Below, one piece after another: positions 12,759-23,095 of a DNA stretch of 64,000 bases; within the stretch, counting starts at the first letter, position 1, and each line of letters starts with the position of its first letter. A program made the position numbers and the translations under genes. This DNA comes from Scedosporium boydii (Eukaryota > Ascomycota > Sordariomycetes > Microascales > Microascaceae), in assembly GCA_002221725.1 (NCBI GenBank), contig NJFT01000032.1, positions 124,001-188,000 on the forward strand, read 5' to 3'. The notes below the pieces were generated by a model. The model was not told the origin of the DNA. It worked only from the letters and a program-made list of their open reading frames with translations, and ran no database searches.

Positions 12759-15700
12759 ATGAGATTGATTTGAATGAGCCGAAAGGGCTCTTGGTTTTTT
12801 CTATCTGCATGCATAAGGTGTGTAATTTCAGGACACGGCACTGGTCGATCGGCATTCACTAACACATTCGACAGCAACACATTAATATTTCCTAATATTT
12901 TGATACCCCCCAAACGAATATTCTCCTGGCAAGGCCCAGTCGAGACACGAAAGATACCCCCATGACACAACATCGAGACGACTTCGCATCGGAGCAACCC
13001 CGAAAGCAGCGCTTGGCATTTGTTTTTGATTCAGCATCATTCAGCATTTATAGAAAGAGAGGGAGAAATATACGCAACCCCTTAATACAAACGTGCCCCC
13101 GACGGGCATAGAATCACCGGGGCACCTCGCGACGCCACGAAGCACTGCTATTGGCACACTCCAAATCATCATTAGAGATACCCGAGTCGGACTCAACAGC
13201 ACAACCCCCATTTATGACACTGCATATTTCTTCACACCGATAATTACAACAATCCTCCCTACGATCTTTTGCTCCGAACATCTACTTTGTTTGCTTCCCG
13301 AGTCTGTTTTCTTTACATGACCTGGCAAGCCCAGGCGCAATCTGTCTCTGCCATTGGTACGTATCTACTCAATCTCCCACCTGAATCTCGGTGAAGCAGT
13401 TCACTAACATTCTCGCCAGACACACCAATACCATCACTAAGAATCTACACACCAAAAGCTCCAAGCCACACGGAGCTATTGTGGGGTTGTCTTAGACCGA
13501 GGAAGAGGAGGAGAACATTTTTCGATGGATTGGAATTTTTTGTGAAGGAAACTTAATCGCGGCTAGTGTCGCGCGTGGAATCTTTTTGGAACTTTTTCGG
13601 TGGACTTGGAGGTGTGGCAATTGGGCAATGCCCATTCACCTTCCCAACTCGGAATCGCCACGTTTTTGTTTCTGGCAGGAGATGGGTTGCTATTTTGTTC
13701 TAGAAGCAATCTTACACCAGGGGAGGATTAACACCCCGATGATACAATTCAAATTATTCCCAAAATCTTTTCCGACGTGCGTTGATGTTTGCCAATGTGA
13801 CATGTGGTCCCTGACCCTCTTTGCAACATTGTTTCCCATGGTGAAAAAAGACATGTCTACTCTGTAAAATTCGTTCACAGTTACCCACTGTTTCGTACAA
13901 GTAAACGGAGAAACTATTCATGTGCCTTTCGGTCCGAGGAGCCTTTTTTCCCCTTGTGGAGAGCGTAAGCGTCCGCAGCAGTGGAGCGTAATGCTCGAAG
14001 ACTTTGACCGCCGACGATACCACCGTAGCAAGCATTGACAATCATCTCCACCCTCATAGGTCCCCCCCGGCCCAATTCCAGCAAAAAATTTCCTTCTTTC
14101 TACCTTCCACAACCCTTCTCCGAAAGGGAAAAAGGCCAAGGCACGTCTCTTTTCCTGTCCTGTTCAGTTCCGGCGGGACTAAAGAGCCGAAGCCGAGGTG
14201 TTCCGAAGGAAGAAATACAAGGGTTCGTATAGGCTGAAAAGGGAAGGAGAAAGGTCCCCACATTACTCAATTGCTGGATTTTCTTCTTTTCGGGACAATT
14301 GGGAGGAGATCCCTCCCCCACATGTTTGGCCGAGGTGAAGAGGGAAGGTATGATTTTTTTCGACTCGGACTGGCGGCGCGATGGGCCCTCGGTCTACGAG
14401 TCCCCACAGGCGGTGAAGGCGCATTTTTTTTTCCTACTACTTGTTCTTTTAAGCCGAATTGGGGGAGTGTGCCGTTGGGGCTAGGAGTGCATTGACTGAG
14501 GACAGACTTCGCGGCACTTGCGGACCCAGCGGGAGTTGCTTGGTGGAGATGGACAACTTGGCTTTTTGAGATCGGTTGGTTTGGTCGGTGCGGGAGATCT
14601 GTGGGGATGCTACGAAGAGCGATGTTGGACACGATCTTTTTTTTTTTTTTTGAGTGGAGTTTTTGTTGATTTTTCTACATGATGATTTTGCTGATTGGAG
14701 AGGCATAGGAGATGAAGGGAAGCGGTGTCAAGACGGTCGTTCTCGTTATGCTTCGTAGATTGGTGCCATCGACTATGGCGATCGGGATTTGCCCGGTCTC
14801 TTACCAAGAGGTGGATTTACGAGCGATTCACCGAAGCTAGATCTTCTTTGTCCCATGTTCTTAAGAATGGTTGTGTTACCAGCAGTCGAGTTTCAACACC
14901 ATTGCTCCCTCATCGGTCTCGTATAACCATGGCGGAGCTATTTCTTATCACTCCGAACACATCCATGCCACTCAAACCTCCCTCTCAGTGAAGCTGAATA
15001 GAAATCATCAGACTCTGCTATAGCTGCCAAGATTTCATCTCGGAAAGTTTTTCTTTTTATTTCTTTCTATTTTACGAGCAGAGCAGGCTTGACAGGTGTT
15101 GGCTCTTCCCATCGGGCAAAGTCGGACAAAAAAGATTTCATCCAACCCTCCTGCAGATATCACGCCGTGTGCAAGAGAAGACTTCGCGAGAGACGCCATT
15201 CACCGTATAGGAATCAATCCCTGGGAAATTCACCTGGACCGACACAAGGCGGCATTTTCTGACTTTGCTTGTATCAAAGACTGTTGGAGGAGAGAAAAAA
15301 TGCTACATCTTCGGTAACTAGCGCAGGTCCCCAGCACATATGCACATATGACTTCATCTGTGGGGAGAGCAAGAAGTGACTCCAAATCGAAAGAGAGGAA
15401 TTGGGAGGCGTGCAAATGCATCTCAGGTCGAAGGATTCAAGTCAGGCGAGCTCTCTACCTATCGCAGAACTCGAGTATCCCGGAGAGAAAAAAAAATTGG
15501 CAAAGATAGGCCCGTCTTCCTACACGCCCCTGCCTCATACGAACCTGTAAAATGTGGGAGGAAAACTTTTCGCCTGGCTGAGAACCAGGATGTTCGGTGT
15601 TCGGCATTGTTATTTTTTTCCCCTTCCCCAGGTTTGAAGGATTCAGAGGCGGCAAGGAAGAAACAGGAGGAGGGACATTATCGTGGAAGTGCAGGGCAAG

Positions 15701-16262
15701 GGGTTCGATGATACGATGTTTCGAATGATTATACAGTCTTACGACAGGCTCTGCTAGCTCAGACTCTCCGCACCCGAAGGAATGGTTTTTAAAAAGAGCT
15801 ACCAACGCCACCCTCTTTGCTGTTTTGAGGAGAGGCGTGAGAAATTACGAGCGACTGAGGTGCGAGAATTTGTAAGTGCTACATAAGTTTTTCTCGAGGC
15901 CATTGGACCCAGGGGAAAGGAGTGCCTGGCGTGAGGTGCAGCTGAGAATGGAGTCATTGGTGAACAGTTGGTGATGCAAGGCGGATGGGACCGAGGTGAA
16001 TGCGGAGCCGGGAGCGTCGAGGAGAAGTCCGGGGAACACGGCGCACAATACCCGGTCTGTGAGCATGTCCGTGCATAAAATCGAGGTCTTTACACAACTG
16101 TATTCGTAGCATTTGGCGCCTACAACCAAGCATCATCACTACGAAATGCCGGCCCTGTGAAATTGCAAGAAGCAAAAAAAGAGAAAATCCGAAGAGGAAG
16201 AAAGAAAAGAGACGTTTAATAACAACACGAGAATCAAAATAGGCAAAAAAAGAACTTAGCAT
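12759..16262. other. intergenic stretch, no supported gene
   Basis: No protein gene is recognisable on either strand. It holds the presumed 3' region of the preceding gene, a run of 15 T at 14637-14651 and several pyrimidine tracts. Open frames here are short and lack domain-like composition. Confidence 0.45.
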
Positions 16263-16345
16263 CTCCCATACCAGGAATCGAACCAGGGTCTATGCTGCGC
16301 TCATTAGATGAGAGAGCATTATGCTAACCACTACACCATATGGGA
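16263..16345 (-). tRNA. tRNA-Glu (anticodon CUC) with an 11-nt intron
   Basis: Read on the minus strand from 16345, a full cloverleaf forms. The acceptor stem is TCCCATA with TATGGGA (seven pairs), the D arm is GTGT-AGTGGTTA-GCAT, and the anticodon stem is ATGCT with AGCAT. The loop CTCTCA..C carries anticodon CTC. The T loop TTCGATT and the discriminator G complete it. Eleven extra bases (TCTAATGAGCG) lie directly after position 37, the standard site of eukaryotic nuclear tRNA introns, giving 72 + 11 = 83 bases. The T loop contains a B-box-like GGTTCGATTCC. One oddity is a T-T opposition at the middle pair of the T stem (CCTGG facing CCTGG). Confidence 0.9.
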
Positions 16346-18335
16346 TTTGTGGTGTTCATTGATTGGTGAGGACCTGCAGCGCAAAGACATCTCAAATAGC
16401 TGTGTCAAAAGAATTTGGTGGAAATGGTGGATAACTTGTCGACGACTGGTGGCAACTGAGCGGACTGGGTGGAGATGGGGTGCTTGTTTGCATCCGCATT
16501 TCGGCTCTCGCCTTTCTTCAGCGATAGAGAGCGCGTTTGATGTTAATGGCAAGGCAGTTTTGTGCTCCGAGGTGAGGATCTCTCTACTTGATACGCTGAG
16601 TCATTGAGCAGAATCATCTATATTTTAACGATCCCGTCAACGGCCGGAAGAACGAAGGCAAGTAGTGATAGGATAGACTTAGACGGCTCTCCACATTTTG
16701 TTCCCAACCCATTCAAGAAACATACTGGAGGACCATTCCCTCTAACTGTGGAACGTTACATTATTTGCTGGAAGACTGTCTGGTAATCGCAATCTTTTTG
16801 GGTTCCGAGATAGTAACTCGGGCACAAGTCAAAAGACTGGCCAGAAACAACTTGGGTCTCACTGCCCTACATCGGTGTCAAATATCAGACCCTCCAACCA
16901 TCACGGACAACTTGAACATCACCCACCTGGACCCAAATACTGAGAGGGAGAAATGGTTCAGGTGCAGAGTCATGAACAGATGGGGTCCTGGGAGGTGGTA
17001 GGGGTATCGGCTGCCGTGGGGCGTCGGGTATTAGTGTGTATGTGTGTAGCCATCGTCGGTTCCGGGGATGGATGGTGGCAAGGTCTGTCGTTAGGGGCGG
17101 TCAGTAGATCTAGCATAGCAGGTGATACTTATGATTCTATACTGGAAATATTGCTGGCACAAGTTTATCATTACTACGGCAACACCTTCGATTCATACCA
17201 GGTGAGAGCCAAAACGCAAGGCCTCGTCTCCTTAGGAACCTCTCTAAGCTACTAGGCCTTGTCGCGAGCTGGAATTGGTCCGGAGAGACGCACTTAAAGG
17301 CCCTGGTATCAATACCAAGTGGTGATGCGCCCATCCTGTTTCTTTCTCGCACTGACACCAGAGACTCTCATCGTGCCACCTTTTCAACTACCCCTATCAG
17401 CCGTTTCTTCGGAGTTTGTTTGTGCAGGAAATCCGAGTGAAGGGGGTATTCTCTTCGTGTTCATGGACAGCACCGAAATGCCGGGCTCGGATCTCGAATC
17501 TGTCGTAAGGCTTACTTACTCAGCATATGTTAGAAATCCCAAAGATGACGCCTAAACAGGCTTCAAGAAAAGAAACCATTGGAGCTTAAGAGATCATCGG
17601 AGAGAATAGAATGGCAAACAGTGACCTTCCCATTTCGACTGCTAGGGAATCCCCGAGTGGATGTTCACTTGCTCATGTTGGGGGCAACTTCCGAACTGCC
17701 TTCGGCCTAAGTAGGAACTTCTTTAGAGCCCCTTCGAGATAGGGAAGGATCTCTAGGTGGGAGTTATAGGTTTGCAGTGATGAGCTTATGGAGAGAGTGA
17801 GTTATGACAGGAACTTCCGGGGAGGATAGTTCTGTCGTCGTTAGAAGTGTTTCCGTCAGCCCTGACGACTATCAATAGCCATGTATATCACAAGGAAAAG
17901 GACGCAAGTCAAGACTCAGACAAGGGTCTCGAGCCAACTCCCGAGCACGGCACCCCGTCAACGGTCGACCAAGTAAAAGAGAAGGGAAGGAGAAGGCTAA
18001 TGTATTGCAACTCTGTATTCGATATGAAAAAAGGGCATCTATCAAACAGAAAGAAGACGCAGGAAAATGCCAAATCCCGTGTAAAACACTCCATTGCGCC
18101 AGTGACTCCCAAATGCCAAAAAGGAAATCCATCGAGGTGAGATGGTAGATTCCCATCTCCAAGTCATTGTCGAATCGCGAAGAGAACCTGGGAAAGCATA
18201 TATCCCCAGTACCATCACTCCCTCGAACTCACAAGCCCTAGGAGGAGGAAACCAACAGAAGAAGAAAAAAGATAAAGGAGGCATAGAAAAAGACGAACGC
18301 AAACAACAAAGATCCACCTCGCTTCAATCGTGCAC
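16346..18335. other. intergenic stretch, no supported gene
   Basis: No recognisable protein or RNA gene. Short frames on both strands have no domain features. The last ~200 bases should be the 3' untranslated region of the Vps24 gene on the minus strand. Confidence 0.45.
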
Positions 18336-19094
18336 CTAACTTCTCAAAGCCTCCAGCCGATTCCTCATCTGATCCATCATAGCCGCGGCCTCCTCGTCCT
18401 CCTCCTCGGCCACAGGCGCAGCCGGCTCCGGCGTAACCGGCACCTCCGGCAACTTCTGCGCCGCCTCCTTCCTATCCTTCAGAATCTCCCCGAGCACCTT
18501 CTCCACCTCTCCATCCGCCAACTCGTCCTCCTCCACCTCCTCCGGCAATACCTCGCCCACCATCTCCTCGATAATACCCGCCTTCACGAGCTCCGCGCTC
18601 AACTCCTGCATCGTCTGCGCCAGCGCCGGAAGCCTGATCAAACTGTTCACGTCCCTCATGATCCCCACGCTCGTCCGGATAGTCCCCTCGATCTTGCGCA
18701 CCGCGAACGCCTCGTTGACTTGCATCTGTACGCTGTTGAGTTGTGCTTTGGACGTTACGAGTCGGTCGGCTGCGCGGCGTGTGCGGATTAGTTCGCGGGC
18801 GAAGTCGCGCACTTCGCGTGCTGCTTGCTTTTGTTGGTGGGGGTTGCGCTGGCCGCGGCGGTCGGCTTGGATGATGAGATTTTTAGTCTTGATTTCGACT
18901 TGTTTTACGGCTGCGATGTCGCGGTCGAGTTTGCGGATGTTGGAGCGGAGGAGCACATTGCATTTGCGGATCTGAAAAGGAAGAATGGAGTTGTTAGTGG
19001 TTGGGTGGGGAAGGCTTGGTTGATTTGTTGTGGCGAGCACACATACCTGCGCCTGGGGATCCGGCTTTGCAAAGAACGCTCTTATGTTCTCCAT
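18336..19094 (-). CDS. vps24: ESCRT-III subunit Vps24 / CHMP3
   Basis: Two exons on the minus strand (19094-19047 and 18971-18336) give 227 residues, the usual size for Snf7-family proteins. The first exon encodes MENIRAFFAKPDPQAQ, matching the short N-terminal segment of Vps24. The second begins IRKCNVLLRSNIRKLDRDIA, the basic first helix that contacts membrane. The C-terminal half is acidic, and the end (MDQMRNRLEALRS) fits a MIM1 helix that binds the MIT domain of Vps4. In other fungi and animals Vps24 joins Vps20, Snf7 and Vps2 in endosomal sorting and membrane scission. The 75-nt intron (donor GTATGT, acceptor TTTTCAG) has no in-frame stop, so its retention would insert 25 residues without breaking the frame. 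Confidence 0.93.
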   Translation of the reverse strand: MENIRAFFAKPDPQAQVCVLATTNQPSLPHPTTNNSILPFQIRKCNVLLRSNIRKLDRDIAAVKQVEIKTKNLIIQADRRGQRNPHQQKQAAREVRDFARELIRTRRAADRLVTSKAQLNSVQMQVNEAFAVRKIEGTIRTSVGIMRDVNSLIRLPALAQTMQELSAELVKAGIIEEMVGEVLPEEVEEDELADGEVEKVLGEILKDRKEAAQKLPEVPVTPEPAAPVAEEEDEEAAAMMDQMRNRLEALRS

Positions 19095-20181
19095 GATGAT
19101 AGGTGAGTGATTTCGTGGTATGAGGAAAAGAAGAGGGGAAAAGGTCGGATTAAGGGCGCTTCCCCTTGCCGATAAATGATGTCGTCCACACACTGTGGTC
19201 AAGGGCAGGAAAGTAAAAACGAGTAGGTTCTTCTCGTCTTTGACGAATAACGACTGAATATGGTGGAGTGGTTTGCGAGGGTCCTTTCAGCTGAAGACGA
19301 AAACGTGATATCTCGATGGCCGAGAGATGTTATATGCGCAGAAACCGTCAGAATATGAAAGGCCGCATTGGGTAGTGATGTCGGGGATGGTAGGTAAGGG
19401 CACCAGGCCTGGCGTTCGCTGTTTTCGGCTTGGAGGGAAAAGGTAACGGGCTTCTCCTATTCGAAGGGGGCAGATTAACGTTGGAAATTCGCCGAGTAGA
19501 AAAATCAAAAATTCCACGCTTGTGCTTCTCGGTGATCAGGAATCTTCTTGTCCAAGGCTGAGGCGAAGACACCAGATACGTCGTTGTTGTTGCCAAGGTC
19601 GGCCTGACCGACTCGCTGGAAAATCGTCGGTTAAATAATTATGGCGGGGTTTGGCTTGGGAAGGAAGTGCCCCTCCCTCGACTTATACAGCTGCCTGGGA
19701 GGAATGTGAATGCCAGTTCTGATGGCTCCGCTCCAGCCGATTCCCATAATCACAAGTTATAAAACAAGGCGTAAAAACAACATTGGAGTTATAAAACAAA
19801 GCTCTAGGAAAAAACTATAAAACCAAACTAAAATTCGTCGTATTCTTCAAGAAGGCCATGTCACCCATTCTGGCCCGGTTTCCGTAACAGTAGTACAAAT
19901 ATCGACTCTAGACCCAGGATCCGATGAAGCATACATCAAAAGAGGTAAGGGGGGGATCCTTTGGGCTTCCTAGCCACAACCGTGGGGGGAGAACGAAAAA
20001 AACCGGGTACCTGTGTTGTCCGGTTCCGCAATTATCGAGAACATTATTTCAGCAACATCGACTTTCCCGCAGGAAGCGTCGAGTAGTTTCAAGAGGACCT
20101 GGACCTTGATAGAGATTAGCTCAAGTGCTCTTGTTAGTTAGGGAGGACATATGTATTCCAAGTCTTACCTCTTACATCCCG
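19095..20181. other. intergenic stretch with short A/T-rich direct repeats
   Basis: The first part is the promoter and leader of the Vps24 gene (minus strand). Around 19756-19826 the word TATAAAAC recurs three times (GTTATAAAACAAGG, GTTATAAAACAAAG, ACTATAAAACCAAA). An 82-codon minus-strand frame near 19348-19596 starts with a plausible ATG but shows no domain or splice continuation and is not called. Confidence 0.4.
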
Positions 20182-21120
20182 TTACGGAGGCGGCAGGTGC
20201 ATTAAGACCTCCTTTGCACACGCCGCAGCTGTGGCTGCAGCGTATCTCTGCCACGTTTTATCTTGCTGCGAATCCGCGTAATTCCAGATGCCTCGGATCA
20301 CCAGAGCCTGATGGTTATACATAACACCAGCAGATTCGCTTTCGAAGCAGAGAATTTGATACTCGTTGTAGAGCCGGTTCCGCTTCGCACTTGAAGCGAC
20401 AAGTGCATTAGACGATCCTATGGTGCCGTAGTGAACGTGGGGTGTGTTTTCCTCTCGAAAAGCTTTACGGCCTCGATCGCTCCGTTGTATCGGCCTCGTG
20501 AAGTTGCAGAGTGGGTCGCCTCGGCTGCCTCCGACTTGAGGAGGATGCTCACTCGGGAAGAGGTAATCATGTGCGGCCCCAGGATCTTCGAATGCCGGGA
20601 GCCCCATGTCGTATAAAAATTCCGGGATTCTAGGTCCCTTCAACATATGCATGGCTCGGAGATTGCTGACAGCGCTGAGTAGAGCGACAGACGGCTCAAG
20701 GTTATGGCCGCTTCGAGTTATCTCTTCCCTTCCTTGCCAGGCGCCGAATTCGAAATGTGCCACTCCCCCTTCGCTCCATTGGGGGTAGCTGACGACAACG
20801 TCGCCGAGAACGATTTGTTCCTGTAAACTCGGACCATAGCGGGGTACAGCTCCTGCTATGCCGACGACGAGAACATGCCTGATGTTCGGAAACGAGCGGC
20901 GCAGGTTGGCGAGGAGGATGGTAGCTGCATGAGTGCCAGGCTGAGGGCAAACCGCCATCACAACGCGGTGATTTCCTATACGCCCGACATAATAATCATT
21001 ATCGTCACCCGGTATGCGTATTTCAGCGTATTCTTCCAGGTGCGCAATGGCAGGGGTGAGTTCCAACGTGGTAGGAGCGATCCATCCGACGGTGTACCGG
21101 GACGCGTTGAGTGAGGCCAT
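20182..21120 (-). CDS. stand-alone nucleoside-phosphorylase-like (PNP_UDP) protein of the fungal NLR-associated type
   Basis: A single exon of 312 residues from ATG 21120. The N-terminus (YTVGWIAPTTLELTPAIAHL) and the Gly-rich strand VLVVGIAGAVPRYG match the nucleoside phosphorylase-like domain that in many fungi is the N-terminal effector of NACHT or ankyrin/TPR proteins. FESESAGVMYNHQALVIRGI fits the substrate-binding segment (Glu-Ser-x-Gly-Val-Met), and the end (DSQQDKTWQRYAAATAAACA) is the usual C-terminal helix of that domain. Here the protein stops right after the domain, with no nucleotide-binding or repeat part. It may be a complete single-domain protein or the remnant of a longer NLR-like gene. 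Known family members cleave purine nucleosides or ATP; for this protein that is inference. Confidence 0.85.
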   Translation of the reverse strand: MASLNASRYTVGWIAPTTLELTPAIAHLEEYAEIRIPGDDNDYYVGRIGNHRVVMAVCPQPGTHAATILLANLRRSFPNIRHVLVVGIAGAVPRYGPSLQEQIVLGDVVVSYPQWSEGGVAHFEFGAWQGREEITRSGHNLEPSVALLSAVSNLRAMHMLKGPRIPEFLYDMGLPAFEDPGAAHDYLFPSEHPPQVGGSRGDPLCNFTRPIQRSDRGRKAFREENTPHVHYGTIGSSNALVASSAKRNRLYNEYQILCFESESAGVMYNHQALVIRGIWNYADSQQDKTWQRYAAATAAACAKEVLMHLPPP

Positions 21121-21205
21121 CTTCAAGGACGACCAAGTTGGACCGATATCAAGTATCCGGAGGTAACTTGAAGCCTCGAGTACGGTATTGAGGCTAAGCT
21201 TGATA

Positions 21206-21409
21206 GATTGGGGAAAGAGAAATTATATTGAGAGGGACAACTTATGATCTAAGTTTCACTAAGGTGAAGGATTGGACTAGGAAAAAGATAGATTATACTG
21301 AGAGGGCAACTGATGATAAACGCTTCGTTGAGGTGAAGGGTTGGACTGGGGAAAAGAGAGGTTATATGGAGAGGGGACAGCTTATGATCCAGGCTTCGCT
21401 GAGGTGAAG
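21206..21409. repeat. three imperfect tandem repeats of about 64-71 bp
   Basis: Units at 21206-21269, 21270-21338 and 21339-21409 share the pattern GATTGG..(A)GGAAAA.AGA, TTATA, GAGAGGG, CAACT(T)ATGAT, and end in GAGGTGAAG or AAGGTGAAG. A partial fourth start (GGTTG) follows. They begin 86 bases upstream of the start codon of the phosphorylase-like gene on the minus strand. They could be a decayed minisatellite or repeated promoter elements. Confidence 0.85.
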
Positions 21410-23095
21410 GGTTGCAGATCTGTCGGCGGCAATGACCCAGTCCCACGACCAGCCTCTGGCACGCCTGCGAGGGTATGAGAACGGACGATTCGGTGGGAAT
21501 TGGTGATTGGCTTCATGCTTGTATTGCCACCCATTGTGTCTGCGGCGGTCTTGTGTCGTAGTCGCCCACGTCTGTAACCGCCCGGCCAAGGGAGATCCGA
21601 GCCTCATGTTCAAGAGGAAGGATGTAGATGATAGGCTCCTAAAGAGCGCCGGTCGAGAGGAGGCAGATCCCGTTCGTCTGTTTTCCCGGCGTAATCTTCG
21701 AAAATTGTGCTGTCTGCAGTTTGGATCCTAATTATATCACTTCACCCAGCCGACTTCTCGATTCGCTGGATTTGCCCTTGGCTGATAAGTGCACTAGGCT
21801 CGGGCCGTATTACCCTGACCGCACGCCTTAATACTTACACAGACGATGCGGACTTCAACAGGGGTCAAAGCGGGGGCGAGAGCCGCCCAGCCAATGCAGG
21901 CCTCGCACAGGTAGTCGAAACGTGAAACGGAGGATCGTACAGGCTAGCCGCCGCCAGGTCTGGATCAACAGCGACCTGCGAAGTAAAGCTCGCGAGAAAA
22001 CACTCTCATAGCCGATACAGGCGAGGACAGGATGTGGGGACTTCGAGGACCACCACGAGGCCTGTCGACCTGAAATTTACACCCTGTACCGCTGGTTACA
22101 AGAAAAGCAGGGGACACTTTGCTTTCTGTCGGAGGGCGAGCGCTGTCCTAGACAACAACTGGCGAGAACACTTCTAGCTATCAATAGATGCGATGCAGAT
22201 AAGCGCCCGGAGAGGAGGATGAACGCGGAGGAAACCTTGCCGAGAGCCCAATGAGCAGCAAGGCGTTCTAGGCCTTGGGGAGAGCGACGGACTTCTTTGA
22301 AGGAATATGCCCAACGCAGCCAAGCAAACAAGGATGAGGAACAACAGAGTGCTGAACAACAGAGTGCTGCGGCTTGCGTGTGTATGGCTCCTTTTCGCTC
22401 TTCTTTTGCATTTTTCTAGACAACAAAGAGTAGCGACGCCTGCACCAAGTGAGGAAAACGTACGTATGCATAAAGTGGATTATCAGCGGTAAGGCGGTTC
22501 TGTGGCATCAATGTCCCAGCCTGACGGCCAGGCTCTGGTGCCATTTTGCTCCATCACCTGCATGTTCGCCTGCACTGGGGTGAGATTCATGCATGATAGG
22601 CTACATGCATGCATTGCCATTGTGGCTGTAGTCCTCGGCGGCAAATCCGCCTCACACTAGAGGGAAGATATTATACGACACCCTTCCTCTGGGATCCTGC
22701 TCGTCTGCCTTCTCTAAGGAATTTATCAGAACTCTGAGTTGAGATTGCTTATTGAATCCTGTGTTAGTTTACCAAGTTGATTTGTCGATTTGTTGGATTT
22801 GGTGTTGGCGATTAAAAGAGGTTCGAGTCATCTTTCTGCACCACGAGGAATTGGCGGAGATTTGAAAGACTCGGGAATTGATCCATCCATTTCGAGCCGT
22901 GATGGACGAAGTTAAGACTTTAGAAATTGGTAAGTAGGCCAAATCCGGAGTCCTCCCTTGCTCGCGAGCAACGAACCGCCACACCAGATGCCAAGCCGGA
23001 CCGTTCCTGGCTAACCCACCGCAGTCCCCGGTGTTTGCCGGTTGCGGGCTTCTACATGGGACAGTATTTTGGAAGTGAGTCTATCAAATCTCGCC
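21410..23095. other. intergenic stretch, no supported gene
   Basis: Between the tandem repeats and the CorA-like gene no reading frame shows a recognisable domain. If the phosphorylase-like gene once carried NLR parts, they are not here: its downstream side lies toward lower coordinates. The last 150 bases may contain an additional 5' exon of the CorA-like gene, whose start is uncertain. Confidence 0.4.
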
